Source: Epiperipatus broadwayi (lineage: Eukaryota > Onychophora > Udeonychophora > Euonychophora > Peripatidae). Taken from it: a stretch of DNA of 64,000 nt. The notes beneath the pieces were generated by a model. That model was not told where the DNA came from. It saw only the letters and a program-made list of their open reading frames with translations, and ran no database searches. Below are positions 60,762 through 64,000 of the stretch, one piece after another. Numbering within the stretch: the first letter of the stretch is position 1; the number at the start of each line of letters is the position of its first letter. A program made the translations under genes and the position numbers. Location: positions 6,550,085 through 6,614,084 of the forward strand of contig JAQFVV010012396.1 in assembly GCA_028023455.1 (NCBI GenBank), read 5' to 3'.

Positions 60762-63040
60762 CTGTAAATATATATATATATATAGCAAAAGTATATTATC
60801 AGTAATGCTAAATAATATTAATATAACTAATATTAATGCTAATAATAAATAATAAAAAAATTAATCATAGCAACAACTACATTAATATTATTTAAATTGC
60901 ATAAAACATGAAATTATTTACACCAGTTAAATGTATGAGTTTTGAATGTCATTTGAAAGGTATAAAATTTTTCATAAAAATATTAATAATATAATTTTAT
61001 GATTTACTGTGTGCAAATTTAAAATCTTTGGTTCTGTATCAAACAGTAGATAAAATATTTACATTTTTTACAGATGTATTTAATAACCTTCATTCCATAA
61101 CACTTTCTTGAAAATATGAATAAAAACTCATGAAAAAAACTAATGGCCTATTTTTCTTGTCATTTAATTAAAAAAATATATTTCATTATTAGATCATAGC
61201 TTTTTGAAAAAAATATCAGAGAATCAGTATAGAAGAATTTGGATTATTGGTTAGATGTGTCATGAAACATAAGATGAAAAGATTGTGGGATTCAAATATC
61301 AAAATTAACTTTGGATAATTTCCTTTTTTGTGATACTGACTACGTATTTTCAACAGATCAATAATCAGACGTAATAACCATGTGTAAAAACTAGTGTATA
61401 TAATAATTGAGATATTGGTAAGATTTTCTGAAGATTCTGAGTATATGGCAACTTAATCTAACTCTGGTCTTCCAGAAATATCATACCCCCATCCTCTTAT
61501 GAGAACATAATTCTTGCATCAAAAAATCATTTAAGAAATTGAAAAACAAATAAACAATGTTTGAATAGATAATTGTCTTTGTTTATGTAGTATTTATATT
61601 ACGTTGCACATATGCACACAAAGACTGAAAAGGTCATAGTTAGAAAGTTAATTTTTCCATTTGGTGGTTAACATGCACACATACCTATATATTTAGATTA
61701 ATCATTCACTAATTATTTCTTTTATTTAACTAGTAGTGAGAATAAATAAGCTAAAAAATTAAAAATATTGCTTGATGGCACCTCAACAATCATCGTCATC
61801 ATTATTGATCAGTTAATTTCTTATGAATGACAACTCCAGGAATAGATCTTAAATGCCTGACTAATCCTAATTGCTCAACCAATAATTTTCTGATCACAAT
61901 CACTCCATAATAACCAGCTACATTACAGTTCCAATTACCAGCAATTGGTACTCCCTTTGTCATTCCTCTAGATCATTATTATATTGTATATACATATTTT
62001 TCAAATCAAGTGATGGATAAAACAATCAGAGGATAGACTGAGCATAAAGGATGCATTCAAATGATTGAACAGATTTTATCCCTTTTTCTTCTTTGTAATT
62101 AAATCAACAGTGTGATTAATGGATCAAATTGTTTAGCATATTTATATTGGACTATTGAACATAAAAATATTGAAACAGATGATAAAAGATGGATGAAAAA
62201 TGAATTTGTTTAATAACCTAAATGAAAAATATATCCATCTGTTAAGAACATACTAAATTTTAATTCTATCTGAAGTTATGTTAAAAGAATGCACATGCAT
62301 TGGAAAACTACTGTCAACAATCAATGAGTAATGATATAATCATAATACTCTATTCCTTAGTTGTTATGCCCATCTTTGAGTAGATAATATCATGTATATA
62401 CATATAATCAGTAAATGTGTCTAAAAACTCAATGCAAAAGTTTTATATGGAATTAATTATGGTTTCAAAGTATGGCATATCATATAAATTGCCATTAGAA
62501 TCTACAAAATGTGATATATATATATATTGTACCTATATTGATATAGGCACATATAATTTTATCTAAAATTATATTATTAAAATAATCTTTCGTTAAAGAA
62601 AAACATAAAATTAAATGTTGAAGAGTTTATTCAGTTTGTTTTTGAAAAAGATAAAAATCAAATAGTTTTCTAGCGTTAGTTTTGAAATAAAAAGCTACAA
62701 TTAATTAATCAAAAGGTGGGAGGGGAGTTAGTCTTGGTTTGAGAAATTAAACTAAGGGTTATAAAAGGAAGTGAAGAGTTTTTATTAGTATTCGTAAAAA
62801 TATAATTTAAAAAGTTAAAACATACCAATCTCTTTTCATTCAAGAAAAAATAATGTTAAAACTAATATATGTGCGTATATATGTGTGAGTGTCAACAATA
62901 GAATAAATGTTATTATAAATAAATGAATGTTAAAGAAGATTATCATTAAAAAACATGGCAATGGTTATTAATTGATATAAAACGTTTGTGCATGGCTATT
63001 GCTTATTAAGCAATCTTTCAAAACACGTTTATCAAATGAT
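60762..63040. other. AT-rich DNA without a clear gene
   Basis: Includes (TA)n at 60766-60783 and 62516-62527. Earlier exons of the PIP5K-like gene may lie here or beyond the window. Confidence 0.45.
61802..61963 (-). pseudogene. Unassigned 53-codon open frame
   Basis: Opens with MTKGVPIAGNWNCNVAGYY and continues RKLLVEQLGLVRHLRSIPGV before a stop. Balanced amino-acid use and higher GC than the flanks suggest former coding DNA, probably a transposon fragment. No family recognised and no good splice sites. Confidence 0.25.
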
Positions 63041-63098
63041 TATCACTGGAATTCGACAACAGATATTTGCCGGGAATATTTCGACAACACGTTGCAGA

Positions 63099-63135
63099 TA
63101 TAAATAGACTTTTTTTTATCGGACAGTAATCAGTT
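63099..63135 (+). promoter_or_regulatory. Candidate core promoter: TATA box plus initiator
   Basis: TATAAATA at 63099-63106 is followed by TCAGTT at 63130-63135, whose A (63132) lies 33 bases after the first T of the TATA box, the expected spacing for RNA polymerase II. The next ~300 bases are the least AT-rich in this part of the window. A stretch at 63250-63290 (GCAGATCTGCCC...AAATAATGTCAGC) resembles the LTR at 50.5 kb, so the promoter may be LTR-derived. Confidence 0.45.
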
Positions 63136-63392
63136 CACAAATTTATTGAGTGAGTGCAGTTCAGAAATTAATTGAGCAGTTAACAAACAAAATGCAGTGT
63201 TGAGAAGATCTTAGGAATGCATGTTTATCTCCAGCCCAGATGTCCTAGAAAACAGCAGATCTGCCCGTGAAATAATGTCAGCTTAACATCTTAGAAAATC
63301 TCCGTCAGTATCTAATTGTCTCCGATAGTAATAATCGTGAAAATCAGGAAACTCAGCAAGGAAACGTCCCAGCCGGCTGGTAAGCATTCATA

Positions 63393-63459
63393 ATGGAAAC
63401 ATTTTCACCGAAAGCAGCCTCCAAAGAACAAAATTCTACGTCAACAATCAAAAGCCTAG
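63393..63459 (+). CDS. Candidate first coding exon (22 codons)
   Basis: ATG at 63393 has an in-frame stop just upstream (TAA at 63381). The frame reads METFSPKAASKEQNSTSTIK and two more residues up to a donor-like AG/GTAAAA at 63460. Without splicing the frame would end about 20 codons later. The peptide is Ser/Thr/Lys-rich and unknown to me. A second, stronger-looking donor (CTG/GTAAGC at 63380) could instead end a non-coding first exon and exclude this ATG. The next exon is outside the window. Confidence 0.3.
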
Positions 63460-63469
63460 GTAAAACATT

Positions 63470-64000
63470 TGCTTATTTCATTTATACTGTAATAGGCATT
63501 GCATTGCATTAATTCGTACGAATCTTTCAAGAGTCTAATTATATGAACTCTATATCATACATAAATGAACTATTGATGTGTGTGATTAAATTTCAAATGC
63601 TATGTAGTCCTTTATTATCATTATTATGTGTGTGCATGAGTTAATATGTGCATGATCCTTATATCAATATTATTAGTCAAAGTAGATAAATTCCCAGTGT
63701 TCTGTTATGAAAATATTCAAGAATATTTAAACTATTTAGAATGTTAATTTAAAATATGCGTGTGTTTTATTAGAAGTATAAAATGTTTAAATTTAGTAAA
63801 TAAATGTTAGTTAATAAATTATCTTTAAAATTAAACTTTATTTGTCGGTCAATTCTTTTTAACAAATTCTTTTATCAATTCTTTTAATCACTAATTAAGT
63901 ATAATCTATTAGTGATTAAAAATAGCTGAGCTAGTCGTGGATTTAGGCATTGAGTTAGTGGCCACTGTTCAAAGTGTGTTGTCTATTCTTTTAGTATTCT
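63470..64000. other. AT-rich DNA, possible first intron
   Basis: No feature recognised. It would be intron sequence if the promoter and exon candidates upstream are real. Confidence 0.35.

Overview
The window is AT-rich nuclear DNA from an animal, most likely a lophotrochozoan invertebrate; a mollusc, possibly a cephalopod, is a guess. It has split exons with GT-AG borders, many (TA)n microsatellites, decayed LINE, hAT, Ty3/gypsy and Penelope-like elements, and no bacterial-style operons. Almost everything recognisable is transposon remains. The only credible host gene is a minus-strand gene, seen as two exons (60696-60761 and 52834-52991). Its peptide resembles the start of the kinase domain of phosphatidylinositol-4-phosphate 5-kinase-like proteins (PIP5KL1/PIP5K family). 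A TATA box, initiator and short first-exon candidate lie near the right end (63099-63459, plus strand).

Layout: 2.5-3.4 kb, complete fold-back element with a 13-bp target-site duplication (TSD). 4.2-6.9 kb, ZMYM-type hAT transposase pseudogene. 7.3-8.3 kb, LINE tail (minus). 9.3-12.1 kb, the best preserved element, a LINE with a long reverse-transcriptase ORF. 13.8 and 16.4 kb, short hairpin insertions, the second inside another LINE pseudogene (15.6-17.1 kb). 17.3-18.7 and 23.6-26.0 kb, two inverted copies of an unclassified ~1.4-2.4 kb repeat. 21.8-27.3 kb, minus-strand LINE broken by nested insertions. 27.8-36 kb, mostly featureless AT-rich DNA. 38.1 and 50.5 kb, two diverged LTRs. 39.46-41.68 kb, Penelope-like element (PLE) with RT and GIY-YIG parts. 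43.1-44.1 kb, tandem dimer of a ~460-bp repeat. 45.6-47.2 kb, LINE. 48-49.1 kb, more fold-back and tandem repeats. 52.07-52.52 kb, non-autonomous hAT-like element. 54.4-56.4 kb, decayed Ty3/gypsy pol.

The most interesting pattern links several of these. Two repeat families (called A and B here) carry motifs that fold as type I hammerhead ribozymes. The copies occur as tandem dimers, inverted pairs or hairpins. Every family A or B insertion whose borders I could fix has a 13-bp TSD; two other hairpins with related motifs have 12 and 14 bp. The PLE in the same window has a 13-14-bp TSD. This is what would be expected of small hammerhead 'retrozyme' elements copied by a PLE, probably from circular or multimeric RNA. 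The TSDs and folds were read directly from the sequence; the mobilisation model is inference. No tRNA, rRNA or CRISPR gene was recognised.
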